Positions 22,052 to 35,863 of a DNA stretch of 64,000 bases are shown here, piece by piece. Source of the DNA: Chionoecetes opilio (lineage: Eukaryota; Arthropoda; Malacostraca; Decapoda; Majidae); the NCBI GenBank assembly GCA_016584305.1, contig JACEEZ010003851.1, forward strand, positions 23,501-87,500, read 5' to 3'. Below the pieces are notes generated by a model that worked only from the letters and a program-made list of their open reading frames with translations, was not told the DNA's origin and made no database searches. Both the position numbers and the translations under genes were made by a program. Within the stretch, counting starts at the first letter, position 1. The number at the start of each line of letters is the position of its first letter.

Positions 22052-25000
22052 AAGAACATAAGGAAGCTACAAGAGGCTGGGAGACATAAGAACATAAGGA
22101 AGCTACAAGAGAAGAACATAAGAACATAAGGAAGCTACAAGAGAAGAACATAAGAACATAAGGAAGCTACAAGAGGCTGGGAGACATAAGAACATAAGGA
22201 AGCTACAAGAGGCTGGGAGACATAAGAACATAAGGAAGCTACAAGAGGCTGGGAGACATAAGAACATAAGGAAGCTACAAGAGGCTGGGAGACATAAGAA
22301 CATAAGGAAGCTACAAGAGGCTGGGAGACATAAGAACATAAGGAAGCTACAAGAGGCTGGGAGACATAAGAACATAAGGAAGCTACAAGAGAAGAACAAA
22401 GAACATAAGGAAGCTACAAAGAACATAAGAAAATAAGGAAGCTACAAGAGAAGAACATAAGAACATAAGGAAGCTACAAGAGAAGAACATAAAAACATAA
22501 GGAAGCTACAAGAGGCTGGGAGACATAAGAAAAATAAGGAAGCTACAAGAGGCTGGGAGACATAAGAACATAAGGAAGCTACAAGAGGCTGGGAGACATA
22601 AGAACATAAGGAAGCTACAAGAGAAGAACATAAGAACATAAGGAAGCTACAAGAGAACATAAGAACATAAGGAAGCTACAAGAGAAGAACATAAGAACAT
22701 AAGGAAGCTACAATTGAAGAACATAAGAACATAAGGAAGCTACAAGAGAAGAACATAAGAACATAAGGAAGCTACAAGAGAAGAACATAAGAACATAAGG
22801 AAGCTACAAGAGGCTGGGAGACATAAGAACATAAGGAAGCTACAAAAGGCTGGGAGACATAAGAACATAAGGAAGCTACAAGAGGCTGGGAGACATAAGA
22901 ACATAAGGAAGCTACAAGAGGCTGGGAGACATAAGAACATAAAGGGAAACTACAAGAGGCTGAGAGACATAAGAACATAAGGAAGCTACAAGAGGCTGGG
23001 AGACATAAGAACATAAGGAAGCTACAAGAGGCTGGGAGACATAAGAACAAAGGAAGCTACAAGAAAAGAACATAAGAACATAAGGAAGCTACAAGAGGCT
23101 GGGAGACATAAGAACATAAGGAAGCTACAAGAGGCTGGGAGACATAAGAACATAAGGAAGCTACAAGAGGCTGGGAGACATAAGAACATAAGGAAGCTAC
23201 AAGAGGCTGGGAGACATAAGAACATAAGGAAGCTACAAGAGGCTGGGAGACATAAGAACATAAGGAAGCTACAAGAGGCTGGGAGACATAAGAACATAAG
23301 GAAGCTACAAGAGAAGAACATAAGAACATAAGGAAGCTACAAGAGAACATAAGAACATAAGGAAGCTACAAGAGAAGAACATAAGAACATAAGGAAGCTA
23401 CAAGAGAAGAACATAAAAACATAAGGAAGCTACAAGAGGCTGGGAGACATAAGAACATAAGAAGCTACAAGAGGCTGGGAGACATAAGAACATAAGGAAG
23501 CTACAAGAGGCTGGGAGACATAAGAACATAAGGAAGCTACAAGAGAAGAACATAAGAACATAAGGAAGCTACAGAGAAGAACATAAGAACATAAGGAAGC
23601 TACAAGAGAAGAACATAAGAACATAAGGAAGCTACAATTGAAGAACATAAGAACATAAGGAAGCTACAAGAGAAGAACATAAGAACATAAGGAAGCTACA
23701 AGAGAAGAACATAAGAACATAAGGAAGCTACAAGAGGCTGGGAGACATAAGAACATAAGGAAGCTACAAGAGGCTGGGAGACATAAGAACATAAGGAAGC
23801 TACAAGAGGCTGGGAGACATAAGAACATAAGGAAGCTACAAGAGGCTGGGAGACATAAGAACATAAGGAAGCTACAAGAGGCTGAGAGACATAAGAACAT
23901 AAGGAAGCTACAAGAGGCTGGGAGACATAAGAACATAAGGAAGCTACAAGAGGCTGGGAGACATAGAACATAAGGAAGCTACAAAAAGAACATAAGAACA
24001 TAAGGAAGCTACAAGAGGCTGGGAGACATAAGAACATAAGGAAGCTACAAGAGGCTGGGAGACATAAGAACATAAGGAAGCTACAAGAAAAGAACATAAG
24101 AACATAAGGAAGCTACAAGAGAAGAACATAAGAACATAAGGAAGCTACAAGAGAACATAAGAACATAAGGAAGCTACAAGAGAAGAACATAAGAACATAA
24201 GGAAGCTACAAGAGAAGAACATAAGAACATAAGGAAGCTACAAGAGAAGAACATAAGAACATAAGGAAGCTACTAAAGAGAATCATAAGAACATAAGAAC
24301 ATAAGGAAGCTACAAGAGAACATAAGAACATAAGGAAGCTACAAGAGAAGAACATAAGGAAGCTACAAGAGAAGAACATAAGAACATAAGGAAGCTACAG
24401 AGAACATAAGAACATAAGAACATAAGGAAGCTACAAGAGAACATAAGAACATAAGGAAGCTACAAGAGAAGAACATAAGAACATAAGGAAGCTACAAGAG
24501 AACATAAGAACATAAGGAAGCTACAAGAGAACATAAGAACATAAGGAAGCTACAAGAGAAGAACATAAGAACATAAGGAAGCTACAAGAGAAGAACATAA
24601 GAACATAAGGAAGCTACAAGAGAAGAACATAAGAACATAAGGAAGCTACAAGAGAAACATAAGAACATAAGGAAGCTACAAGAGGCTGAGAGACATAAGA
24701 ACATAAGGAAGCTACAAGAGGCTGGGAGACATAAGAACATAAGGAAGCTACAAGAGGCTGGGAGACATAAGAACATAAGGAAGCTACAAGAAAAGAACAT
24801 AAGAACATAAGGAAGCTACAAGAGGCTGGGAGACATAAGAAACATAAGGAAGCTACAAGAGGCTGGGAGACATAAGAACATAAGGAAGCTACTAAAAAGA
24901 GTCATAAGAACATAAGAACATAAGGAAGCTACCAAAAAGAATCATGAGAACCTAAGAACATAAGGAAGCTACAAAAAGTGATAATAAGAACATAAGGAAG

Positions 25001-25508
25001 CTACTAAAAAGAGTCATAAGAACATAAGAACATAAGGAAGCTACTAAAAAGAGAAGAACATAAGAACATAAGGAAGCTACTAAAAAGAGTCATAAGAACA
25101 TAAGAACATAAGGAAGCTACTAAAAAGAATCATAAGAACATAAGAACATAAGGAAGCTACAAGAGAACATAAGAACATAAGGAAGCTACAAGAGAAGAAC
25201 ATAAGGAAGCTACAAGAGAAGAACATAAGAACATAAGGAAGCTACAAGAGAACATAAGAACATAAGAACATAAGGAAGCTACAAGAGAACATAAGAACAT
25301 AAGGAAGCTACAAGAGAAGAACATAAGAACATAAGGAAGCTACAAGAGAACATAAGAACATAAGGAAGCTACAAGAGAACATAAGAACATAAGGAAGCTA
25401 CAAGAGAAGAACATAAGAACATAAGGAAGCTACAAGAGAAGAACATAAGAACATAAGGAAGCTACAAGAGAAGAACATAAGAACATAAGGAAGCTACAAG
25501 AGGCTGGG
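22052..25508 (-). repeat. 3.5-kb satellite built from a LINE 3' tail
   Basis: About 100 units based on 'aagaacataaggaagctaca' plus either 'agaggctgggagacat' (36 bp) or short linkers ('agagaagaacat', 'taaaaagagtcat'). At 25509 the last unit runs directly into the LINE 3' UTR ('gagacctacacgtggtagtt'). Subtypes form blocks. Translated frames are artefacts. Confidence 0.92.
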
Positions 25509-25920
25509 AGACCTACACGTGGTAGTTCCTGTTACTTAACACTACCTACATCCACCTTTCATCCCCATCCATAACACTGTCCAGCCTCCTTTTAAAGCTC
25601 CCTAATGACTCCCCACTAACTACCTGTCTACTGAGTCCATTCCAATCATTTACCACCCTCTTTGTGAACCAGTTTCTCCTTAACCCCTTCACGCCCAGAT
25701 CTTTCCTTTACTATAAAAAAATGTCTGTTGTTAGCCATAAAATAACGAAAAGTACCTGAATATACCAAATTATTTAGTGGACAAGGATACTAAACAGGTC
25801 ATAGCTATAAAATATTGCTTATAGTCACTACAAAACGTCTAATGGCACACAAATTACAATGGAAATTACGTTCTGGGCCTCAAGGGGTTAAACGCAACCA
25901 AATCTTTTAAGGTAAATAAT
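25509..25920 (-). mobile_element. LINE 3' end interrupted by a TTAA MITE
   Basis: LINE 3' UTR and C-terminal codons run to 25679, where TTAA MITE copy 4 (25680-25891) inserts. LINE-like sequence resumes briefly afterwards. Confidence 0.75.
25680..25891 (-). mobile_element. TTAA MITE, copy 4
   Basis: TTAA both ends, ends CCCCTTCACGCCCAGATC and 'gggcctcaagggg'; it lies inside the LINE 3' end. Confidence 0.88.
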
Positions 25921-26104
25921 ATAATGAGAGTATAAAACACATGGATATCTTTGTTATTATTTATTGATTGACTTCTTACATTCATCAAGGAGGTTCGTTC
26001 GTTTGTGTTTAAGTTAATAGTAATAATGTATGGATGAAAAATGCGATAAATAGTTCATAAGTTACGTTTTTGTCAGAAGAAGTTATGTCCCACACACACC
26101 AAAT

Positions 26105-26299
26105 GTCCATAAGAATGAGATATCATAGTAGTAGTTGTAGTAGTAGTGGTTGTGGTAGTAGTAGTAGTGGTAGTGGTATAGTAGTAGTAGTAGTAGTAGT
26201 AGTAGTGTAGTAGTAGTAGTAGTAGTAGTAGTAGTAAAAGTGGGAGACCAGTTATAGATCAATATTGGTAGAAGTGGTGGCAGTAGCAGTGGCAGTGGC

Positions 26300-26340
<41 letters not shown>

Positions 26341-26699
26341 ATCTAGCACTTTAGCAGTAGTAGTAGTAGTAGTAGTAGTAGTATCTAGCACTTTAGCAGT
26401 AGTAGTAGTAGTAGTAGTAGTATCTAGCACTTTAGCAGTAGTAGTAGTAGTATCTAGCACTTTAGCAGTAGTAGTAGTAGTAAGAGTAGCAGCAGTCTAA
26501 GTAGTAGTAGTATTAATACCTGGCTTTTAAACAGTAGCAGCAACAATACAACTTATATCCACACTGAAGTAGTAGTAGTACTAGTAGTAGCAATAGCCGT
26601 GGTACTAATAGTTATGGTAGTAGTAGTAGCAATACTCGTGGTACTAATAGTAGTGGTAGTAGTAGTAGTAAAACAAGTAGTATTAATATCAGACCAGTG

Positions 26700-26780
<81 letters not shown>

Positions 26781-26870
26781 ATAGTATAGTAGTAGTAGAG
26801 TAGTAGTAAGTAGCAGTAGCAGTAGTAGCAGTAGCAGTAGTAGCAGTGGTAGTAGTAGCAGTGGGTAGTG
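26105..26870. repeat. TAG/GTA trinucleotide array
   Basis: Long GTA runs with a 'tatctagcactttagca' spacer repeated four times near 26340-26470. The longest pure run is about 26700-26785. No gene in 25920-26105 either. Confidence 0.9.
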
Positions 26871-27189
26871 TGTGGTGGGTGGTGAGTCTTTCTGTACTAG
26901 ACACACTAGATCAGTATCGCCGTAGCACAATTCCTAGATGCAGTATGTCTTCCAGCCTTCGCTGCTGCTCGCTCCTCAGGAAGTACCACCTTCCGAGGGT
27001 CTGTTCCATGTGTGGGGGATTTACCCATTATTAAGAGGAGTATCAGGTTTATGTGTTGTGTGGTTCTTTGTTGTGTATTCCTAGTGTGTTTTTACAGTGC
27101 CTGTGCTGTATTTCTAGTTGTTTTGTAATGGCCTAGCTCTGTGTGTCGCCTTCTCTTTATTCCTAGTCTTCTCTCATTGGCCTTTCTTT

Positions 27190-27830
27190 CCTATCACCTC
27201 GTTGTCTTTCCACTTGTATGTGTTACATGGGGAAGCTTACACTGGTGTTGTTCCGTCTCCATAGCTACCATTTTTATTCGTTTGTTTCCTCTTGTGTAGC
27301 ACTTCTTTTTGCCGCATAGTCCTCTGTCTGTGTCCTTCAATTGTCTGTTGTGTTGGTGTGCTGTACCTATTATGTTGTACAGGCATACTACTTTTCCTAG
27401 TTGTTTTGTATGTCCTCTTGTGTAGCGACCTTCTCTTTGTTGCCTAGTCAGTAGTCTCTCATGGTCTGTTTCTTCCATCTTTGTTATCAGCTTAAACATT
27501 GTTATTAAGTCTCCTCTTTCTCTTCTCTGCTCGAGTGTTAGTAACTTTATTTCCTTCAACCTTTCCTCATAAGAAAGTTCTTCTAGCTCTGGTACCATCT
27601 TTGTTGCCATTCTCTGTAGCCTCTCTAACTTTTTCACATGCTTCATTTTATATGGGGACCCTACAATGGCAGCATATTACATTTTTGGTCGGATCATTGT
27701 AGTAATGATCTTTCTCATCATATTTGTGTCCATGTAATGAAATGCCACTCTAATATTCTTCAACATCCTGTATGTATCTACAAATATTGTATTGATATGT
27801 TTTTCTGGTTGTAGGTTATTCTGCATTATC
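27190..27830 (-). mobile_element. LINE reverse-transcriptase C-terminal part
   Basis: The minus strand reads MMRKIITTMIRPKM, then MKHVKKLERLQRMATKMVPE, LEELSYEERLKEIKLLTLEQ and RRERGDLITMFKLITKMEET, a typical non-LTR RT thumb and tail. It shares its C-terminus with 280-600. It is truncated at both ends. Confidence 0.88.
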
Positions 27831-27859
27831 ACTCCCAGTCCTTTTCTTTCTCTTTCCCT

Positions 27860-28060
27860 CCCTCACCTCCCCCACACCCACCCACCCACACACCCACCCA
27901 CCCACCCACACCCCACACCCACACACCCACCCACACACTCAACTCACCCACCCACACCCACACCCACACACTCACCCACCCACACCCACACACAAACACC
28001 CCCACACAAACACACACACCCACACAAACACACACACCCACACCCACACCCTCACACAAC
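27860..28060. repeat. CCCACA microsatellite
   Basis: CCCA/CACA mix up to the last AHSA1 exon seen. Confidence 0.9.
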
Positions 28061-28062
28061 AC

Positions 28063-28198
28063 CTGGCTGGCACGCTGGTCTGGTCAGCATAATCTCGGTG
28101 CAGTCCTCCTGCTGCTCGATGTCCAGCGTCACTTTAGAGTAGTGTCCGCTGGGCCAGGACTTAAAACGCCACTTCTGCACTATCCTCTTGTTGGGAAC
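28063..28198 (-). CDS. AHSA1: AHSA1 exon 8
   Basis: VPNKRIVQKWRFKSWPSGHY through EIMLTRPACQP plus one base. Acceptor CCCCAG; weak donor GTGTTG at 28062. Confidence 0.92.
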
Positions 28199-29427
28199 CT
28201 GGGGAGGAGGGGGGGGGGGAATTATAAGAATGTCAGAATTATTAACATATATATTTACTTTTTCCCGTTCAGCTCCCAACTTGTTTCCCACACAGCCACA
28301 CTTACCCATCAAAAGTTATTGTAAACGGATGGATCTATAATTGTATCCCCGGCATTTCCAATTATCTAGCGAAAAAAAAATTCTTCTAATTTGCCAAAAA
28401 AATCAAGGCATACCCCTTGCAAAATGAGCAATATTTTTTGAAAAATGGATTTGCTTGAAAATGAGTTCCTAGCAGTTTTCGGGCATGCTGAACACGAATC
28501 TGGAGTCAGTTTTCAGTTACAATGATTAGAAGTCCCTATTTCAGCCAATTCACAATGACATGATACTTCCAGATATTCCTTAAAAACCACAAATTAGACA
28601 AAACTTACTACAAGACATAACAATATGACAGGCATTGCTAGATTAATCATTACTTCAATCAGTATTAGTATTTTCAGTATTAGTATTAGTATTATTAATC
28701 CCTATTTGAGCCACCCATGCGATTGTCAAAGTACTTATAAAAACCTAGGAATACTATAGCAATCCTGTGGGACTTCTAATGCCCTCCCATGACTCCTGTA
28801 GGATGCGTGAAGGAGCGAAGAGGCCCGTGAAGGACTCTGAAGGATTGTATACAAAGCGAAGGATAAAACTTAAAGAAAATAGTTCTTCCTCCTCCTCTCC
28901 TCCTTTCCTTCCCCTCCCCCTCCCGCCTTCTTCCTCCGCCTATTGTATTTATACTAAAATTTTCATATATCAGATCACGCTGGGCAGCCGCGGCACCGCA
29001 TGGGAGAGGTCGGACTCCCACTAGTAAGGCTAAGGATTATTCAAACTTGCTCCAATTATGGAATGTTATTGAACAATTTGAACTGTCATGAAACAGGTCG
29101 AATTATCCGAAGTTTGAATTATACGGGTTCAATTTAGAGAGGGTTTGCTGTGTTACATCAATAATAGAACACTTTATCTCTATTTATCTGTACGTCTGTC
29201 TGTCTATCTATCTATTAATACATAAATAATCAAACATTCTATCTCTCTCTGTCTGTCTGTCTCTGAACACAACAACAACAGACCACTCACCAGCTCCTCA
29301 AACTCTCCGGTGATGTTTCCTCCGAAGAACTCAAACTTGCCTCCCTTCACAACCTCCAGCTTCACGTCTCCGCGGGTGAAGGCTGCCACCATCTGCCGGG
29401 AGGGGTGGGGTGGGGGTGGGGGGGGGG

Positions 29428-29519
<92 letters not shown>

Positions 29520-29610
29520 AAGGAATGAATAAATTTGTTGAAGCACTAAAAAATATATAATTGTGAAATATATAATTACTATGTCTTGCTTTAGTGTGCT
29601 CAATACTATA

Positions 29611-29649
<39 letters not shown>

Positions 29650-30192
29650 TCACTTATTCACCTATAGTTGTATTTTCCAGGGCCTGAGCTACACTGGTGT
29701 GGCCCCGTCTCCAAATCAACACTCTTATCATTCATCCTTAGTGCTTAGTGTTGGGGGAAGCCACCACCCCGGGAGGGGGGTCACAAACCCCCGGCTAACA
29801 CCCGGTACCCATTCACTGCTGGGTGGACAGGGGCTCGGGTTTTAAGGAAACAGCCCGTCTGTCTTCGCTCCCACGGGGATCGAGCCCGGGACTTCTCGAT
29901 TGTGAGCCGAGCGTGATAACCACTACACTACGAAATACCCGCATTGGGCATTGGGTGTGTGTGTGTGTGTGTGTGTGTGTGTTGGTGTGTGTTGTGTGGT
30001 GTGTGTTTGTGTGGTGTGTGTGTGTGCGTGTGCGTACCTCCCGCTGTGTGAGGGCGGTGTACAGCTCCTGGGCGGTGCATTTAAAGGTCTGGCTGAGGGT
30101 GAGCTGCACGGTTTTAATCTTGATGCCAAGGTCCATCTTGCCGACACCCTGGGCAGCGGAATTCACCTGCGGAAGTGTGGAGCGGTTACTGG

Positions 30193-30281
<89 letters not shown>

Positions 30282-31199
30282 CCTGTATGCAGAGCTGGGC
30301 ATACATTGAAGGTATCTAAATACTAAATACTAAATACATTTTAAATGCACACAAATGTTAACATGTATTCAGTAATTCATGATTAACACCATACAATGCC
30401 TGATAAATGATAAAGGATATATTCCTATTGTAATTTAATTAATTGATTCATTAATTTGAGTAATTGAGATTATTAATTGAGATTATTGAGGAATTAACTG
30501 ATATATTTTTTTTTTTTTCATATTATGAGTATTTAAATACTGCCCAGCTCTGCCTGTATGCTGTCACCACTATCACCACCACCACCTAGAGTTACCAGTC
30601 ATCATGTATACTGTCACCACCACCATCACCACCACCTAGTTTTTTTTTTTTTTTTTTTTTTTTTCATCTTGGCCTAGTTACCAGTCACCCTGTATACTGT
30701 CACCCTCACCACCACCACCTAGAGTTACCAGTCATCATGTATACTGTCACCCTCACTACCACCACCACCTAGTTTTTTTTTTTTTTTTTTTTTTTCCATC
30801 TTGGCCTAGTTACCAGTCACCTGTATACTGTCACCCTCACTACCACCACCCTAGAGTTACCAGTCATCATGTAAACTGTCACCACCACCATCACCACCAC
30901 CTAGTTTTTTTTTTTTTTTTTTTTTTTTTTTCCCATCTGGCCTAGTTACCAGTCACCCTGTATACTGTCACCCTCACCACCACCACCTAGAGTTACCAGT
31001 CACCCTGTATACTGTCACCCTCACCACCACCACAGTCACTCTGTATACTCACGGCTGCTGCTGTGGTGGTGTTGTGCGGTGTGTGGTGCCTGGCGGGGGT
31101 GATGAGTGTCTTGCTCTGCTTGGTGACCGCCTGACCTGTGACCTTGGTGGGCTTGATCAGGTCAGTGGCGTACTCTGAAACACAGGGGGTCATGAGTGT

Positions 31200-31283
<84 letters not shown>

Positions 31284-34200
31284 GAAGGAATACAAAGGAA
31301 TACAAAGGAAACACAAGCAGCAACATACCATTAGGTCCTTACAAGGCTGTTTGCTTTAACTACACTACACTAACTAGATAATAAGAGAGAAAGGATAGGA
31401 AAGTAGAAGGCTAAGAGAGATAAGATAAGATACTTTGATCTTATCTAGACACTTTGCAAGTACCAACTACAAGGTTATTGACTGTACAAAGCGCCAACAC
31501 GCCAGGACGAATTTGGTGGACTCGAACTGCTGACCGAATGGCGCAGGGACTCTGCAACACCAGTCCGTGATTCTACCACCGCGCCACCCTGGCGGGTAGG
31601 CTAAGAAAGAAGTAAAGTAAGCAAGTAAAGTAAGAAAGTAAGAAAGTAAGAAAGGAGGAGGAGGAGGAGCCACCACCACCCTTGGCCTCTGACCTTGCTT
31701 GAGGGTGTCGATGTACTCCTTGACCTTGGCTTGCAGGGTCACCAAGCCCTTCTTGAGGATAAAGTCCTTGATAGCGTCGCCCCCGGACCCTCCAGAGGTC
31801 ACACTCACGTTCACCTGCAACATAGGAACATAGGAACATAGGAACATAAGGACATCATAACATAAGAAAGCCGTCACCACAACATGTAACACTGTAACAG
31901 GACACACTGCTTTTATAACTCCCTATTAACTCAACACTAACTACCTGATAACTGAGTCTATTCCAATCACCTTCCACCCTATTTAGTGGCCCGTTCACCT
32001 GCAACCACCATCACCACCACATCAGAAAATAAGAAAATGAGGAAAATAAATACTCTCTCTCTGTCTGTCTTCTCTCTCTCTCTGTCTGTCTTCTCTCTTT
32101 CTCTCTCTGTCTGTCTTCTCTCTCTCTCTGTCTGTCTTCTCTCTCTCTCTCTCTCTGTCTGTTCTCTCCCCTTTTCTATCTCTGTCTGTCTCTCTCACAT
32201 AAGAACATAAGGAAGCTACAAGAGGCCGTGAGACCTACACGTGGTAGTTCCTGTTACTTAACACTACCTACATCCACCTCTCTTCCTCATCCATGAATTT
32301 ATCCAGACTCCTTTTAAAGACCCTATTAAAGATTAACCCCTTGAGACCCAGAACGTAATTTCCATGGTAATTTTGGTACCATTAGACGGTTTTAATTAAT
32401 ATAAGCAATGTTTTATAGATATGACCTGTTTAGTATGCTTGTCCACTAACTAATGTGGTTTATTTAGTTAGTTTTCGTTATTCTGTGGCTGACAACAGAC
32501 AATTTTTTATAGCAAAGGAAAAACCTATAGTCTATTTTTTGTATTATGGTCAAAATGCAGTAAGGAAGCCACGCCCCCTGCCTCCCCTTCTATGCTACGG
32601 GGCAGCTGATTGGTGCATTCCTCGTATCATCACTACCCATCACAATATCTTCACTACTTAACAGCGGCGTGACCACTGGACAGCAATCTTCACTACAGAG
32701 GGTGACAAAATCAAAACACCCTCTGTAGTGAAGATTGCTGTCCAGTGGTCACGCGCTGTTAAGTAGTGAAGATATTGTGATTGGTAGTGATGATACGAGG
32801 AGTGCACCAATCAGCTGCCCCGTAGCATAGAAGGGCTGGCAGGGGGCGTGGCTTCCTTACTGCATTTTGACCATAATAACAAAAAGACTATAGGTATGAA
32901 GGGGTTAAAAAGTGAAATTAGATAAAAATAAAACCACCTTCTTATTAATTTCCAAAACTCGCATATAATGACTCAACAAAATCTCTTAAACAGTAAAATT
33001 AAATAACAAACAACCTCCTCTCTAACCACCCTCCCAGCCACTCACATCAATCTCTAACAACCTCCTCTCTAACCACCCTCCCAGCCACTCACATCAATCT
33101 CTAACAACCTCCTCTCTAACCACCCAGCCAGCCACTCACATCAATCTCTAACAACCTCCTCTCTAACCACCCTCCCAGCCACTCACATCAATCTCTAACA
33201 ACCTCCTCTCTAACCACCCTCCCAGCCACTCACATCAATCTCTAACAACCTCCTCTCTAACCACCCAGCCAGCCACTCACATCAATCTCTAACAACCTCC
33301 TCTCTAACCACCCAGCCAGCCACTCACATCCATCTCTAACAACCTCCTCTCTAACCACCCTCCCAGCCACTCACATCAATCTCTAACAACCTCCTCTCTA
33401 ACCACCCTCCCAGCCACTCACATCAATCTCTAACAACCTCCTCTCTAACCACCCAGCCAGCCACTCACATCAATCTCTAACAACCTCCTCTCTAACCACC
33501 CAGCCAGCCACTCACATCCATCTCTAACAACCTCCTCTCTAACCACCCTCCCAGCCACTCACATCAATCTCTAACAACCTCCTCTCTAACCACCCAGCCA
33601 GCCACTCACATCAATCTCTAACAACCTCCTCTCTAACCACCCAGCCAGCCACTCACATCAATCTCTAACAACCTACTCTCTAACCACCCTACCAGCCACT
33701 CACATCAATCTCTAACAACCTCCTCTCTAACCACCCAGCCAGCCACTCACATCAATCTCTAACAACCTCCTCTCTAACCACCCAGCCAGCCACTCACATC
33801 AATCTCTAACAACCTCCTCTCTAACTACCCTCCCAGCCACTCACATCAATCTCTAACAACCTCCTCTCTAACTACCCAGCCAGCCACTCACATCAATCTC
33901 TAACAACCTCCTCTCTAACCACCCAGCCAGCCACTCACATCAATCTCTAACAACCTCCTCTCTAACCACCCAGCCAGCCACTCACATCCATCTCTAACAA
34001 CCTCCTCTCTAACCACCCTCCCAGCCACTCACATCAATCTCTAACAACCTCCTCTCTAACCACCCAGCCAGCCACTCACATCAATCTCTAACAACCTCCT
34101 CTCTAACCACCCAGCCAGCCACTCACATCAATCTCTAACAACCTCCTCTCTAACCACCCAGCCAGCCACTCACATCAATCTCTAACAACCCTGCCAGCCA

Positions 34201-35830
34201 CTCACATCAATCTCTAACAACCTCCTCTCTAACCACCCTCCCAGCCACTCACATCAATCTCTAACAACCTCCTCTCTAACTACCCTCCCAGCCACTCACA
34301 TCAATCTCGTGGGGGTCGTTTTCTTCGGACAGGTTGGGTATGTCCAGCGAGCCCTTCACCTCGCGTTGGGGGTCTGCGAGTAACACTGCCGTCCACTCCA
34401 TGTCCACCACCCACTCGTAGAAGAAGATCAGCTTGCCCTTGCGATTGCTGGCCGTGGCATCGCCCTCACACTTACTCACCTCCTTGATGGTCACGGTGCC
34501 TGGGGGGAGACAGGCAGACGTACAGACATATAGACAGACATACACACAGATATACAGGGTAGGGGAGACAGGCATACAGACATACAGACATATAGATAGA
34601 CATATACACAGATATATAGTGTGGGGGAGACAGGCAGACAGACATACAGGGTAGGGGGAGACAGGCAGGCAGACAGACATACAGACAGACAGACAGACAG
34701 ACATACAGGGTAGGGGGAGACAGGCAGGCAGACAGACATACAGACAGACATACAGACAGACATACAGGGTAGGGGGAGACAGGCAGACAGACATACAGAC
34801 AGACATACAGACAGACATACAGGGTAGGGGGAGACAGGCAGACAGACATACAGACAGACATACAGGGTGGGGGAGACAGGCAGGCAGACATACTCCTTGC
34901 TGGTCACCGTGCCTGGGGAGAACATAAGAACATAAAGAAGTTACAAGAGAAGAACATAAGAACAGAAGAAAATAAGGAAGCTACAAGAGGCCGTGAGACC
35001 TACACGTGGTAGTTCCTGTTACTTAACACTACCTACATCCACCTCTCTTCCCCATCCATGAATTTATCCAGACTCCTTTTAAAGATCCCAATAGACTCCG
35101 CATTGACCCATTGACCTTGGTCTACTGAGACCATTCCAATCATTCACCACCCTATTTGTGAACCAGTTTTTCCCTATTTCCTTTCTAAATCTACGCTTTT
35201 CCAGCTTGAATCCGTTACTTCTTGTTCTACCCTGGTTAAAAGCCGTAAGAACTTTTCCTACCTCTCCTTTATTAAATCCCTTTATCCACTTAAAACTTCT
35301 ATCAGATCACCCCTTACTCTGCGTCTCTCGAGTGAGTGTAATTTTAATAACTTCAATCTCTTCTCATAACTAAAGTTACGCATCCCTTGTATCATTTTGG
35401 TCATCCTTCTCTGCACTGTTTCTAACAAGGCTATGTTAGAATTCTATAACTATATCCATCCTGTAATATGGAGACCAAAACTGAACCGCATAGTCTAGGT
35501 GAGGCCTGACTAGAGCCAGATAAAGCTTTAGAATAACCTCAGCACTTCTACTTTTAACACTCCTGGTGATAAATCCTAACACCCTGTTGGCTCGATTAGA
35601 GAGAGGCAGGCGGACGTACAGACATATACAGACATACACGCCAAGGTGAAAGGAAAAGGGGGGAAAGGGGGGGTGAGATAGACAGACAAACACACATACA
35701 TACATACATACACAAGTAGAGGAATACGTAAAGGAAACTGACCTAAATTTGGGTCTTCCAGTTGCAGTCCTTCAAAGAGCAGCTTGATTTTGTCTCTGCT
35801 CCACCCGGCAGCGTTCTTCTCTGACCTGCA

Positions 35831-35863
<33 letters not shown>

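Noticed and set aside
22103..24808. Many minus-strand frames repeating MFLCLPASCSFL
   Set aside because: They are translations of the 36-bp LINE-tail satellite; the period is a multiple of three, so frames stay open by chance.
26905..27020. Minus-strand stretch RWYFLRSEQQRRLEDILHLG, considered as the last AHSA1 exon
   Set aside because: It has Trp and Tyr but not the expected RYY...TFGFG order; origin unknown, perhaps a transposon remnant.
33003..34303. CRISPR-like array
   Set aside because: Units are contiguous 47-mers without unique spacers, in an animal intron.
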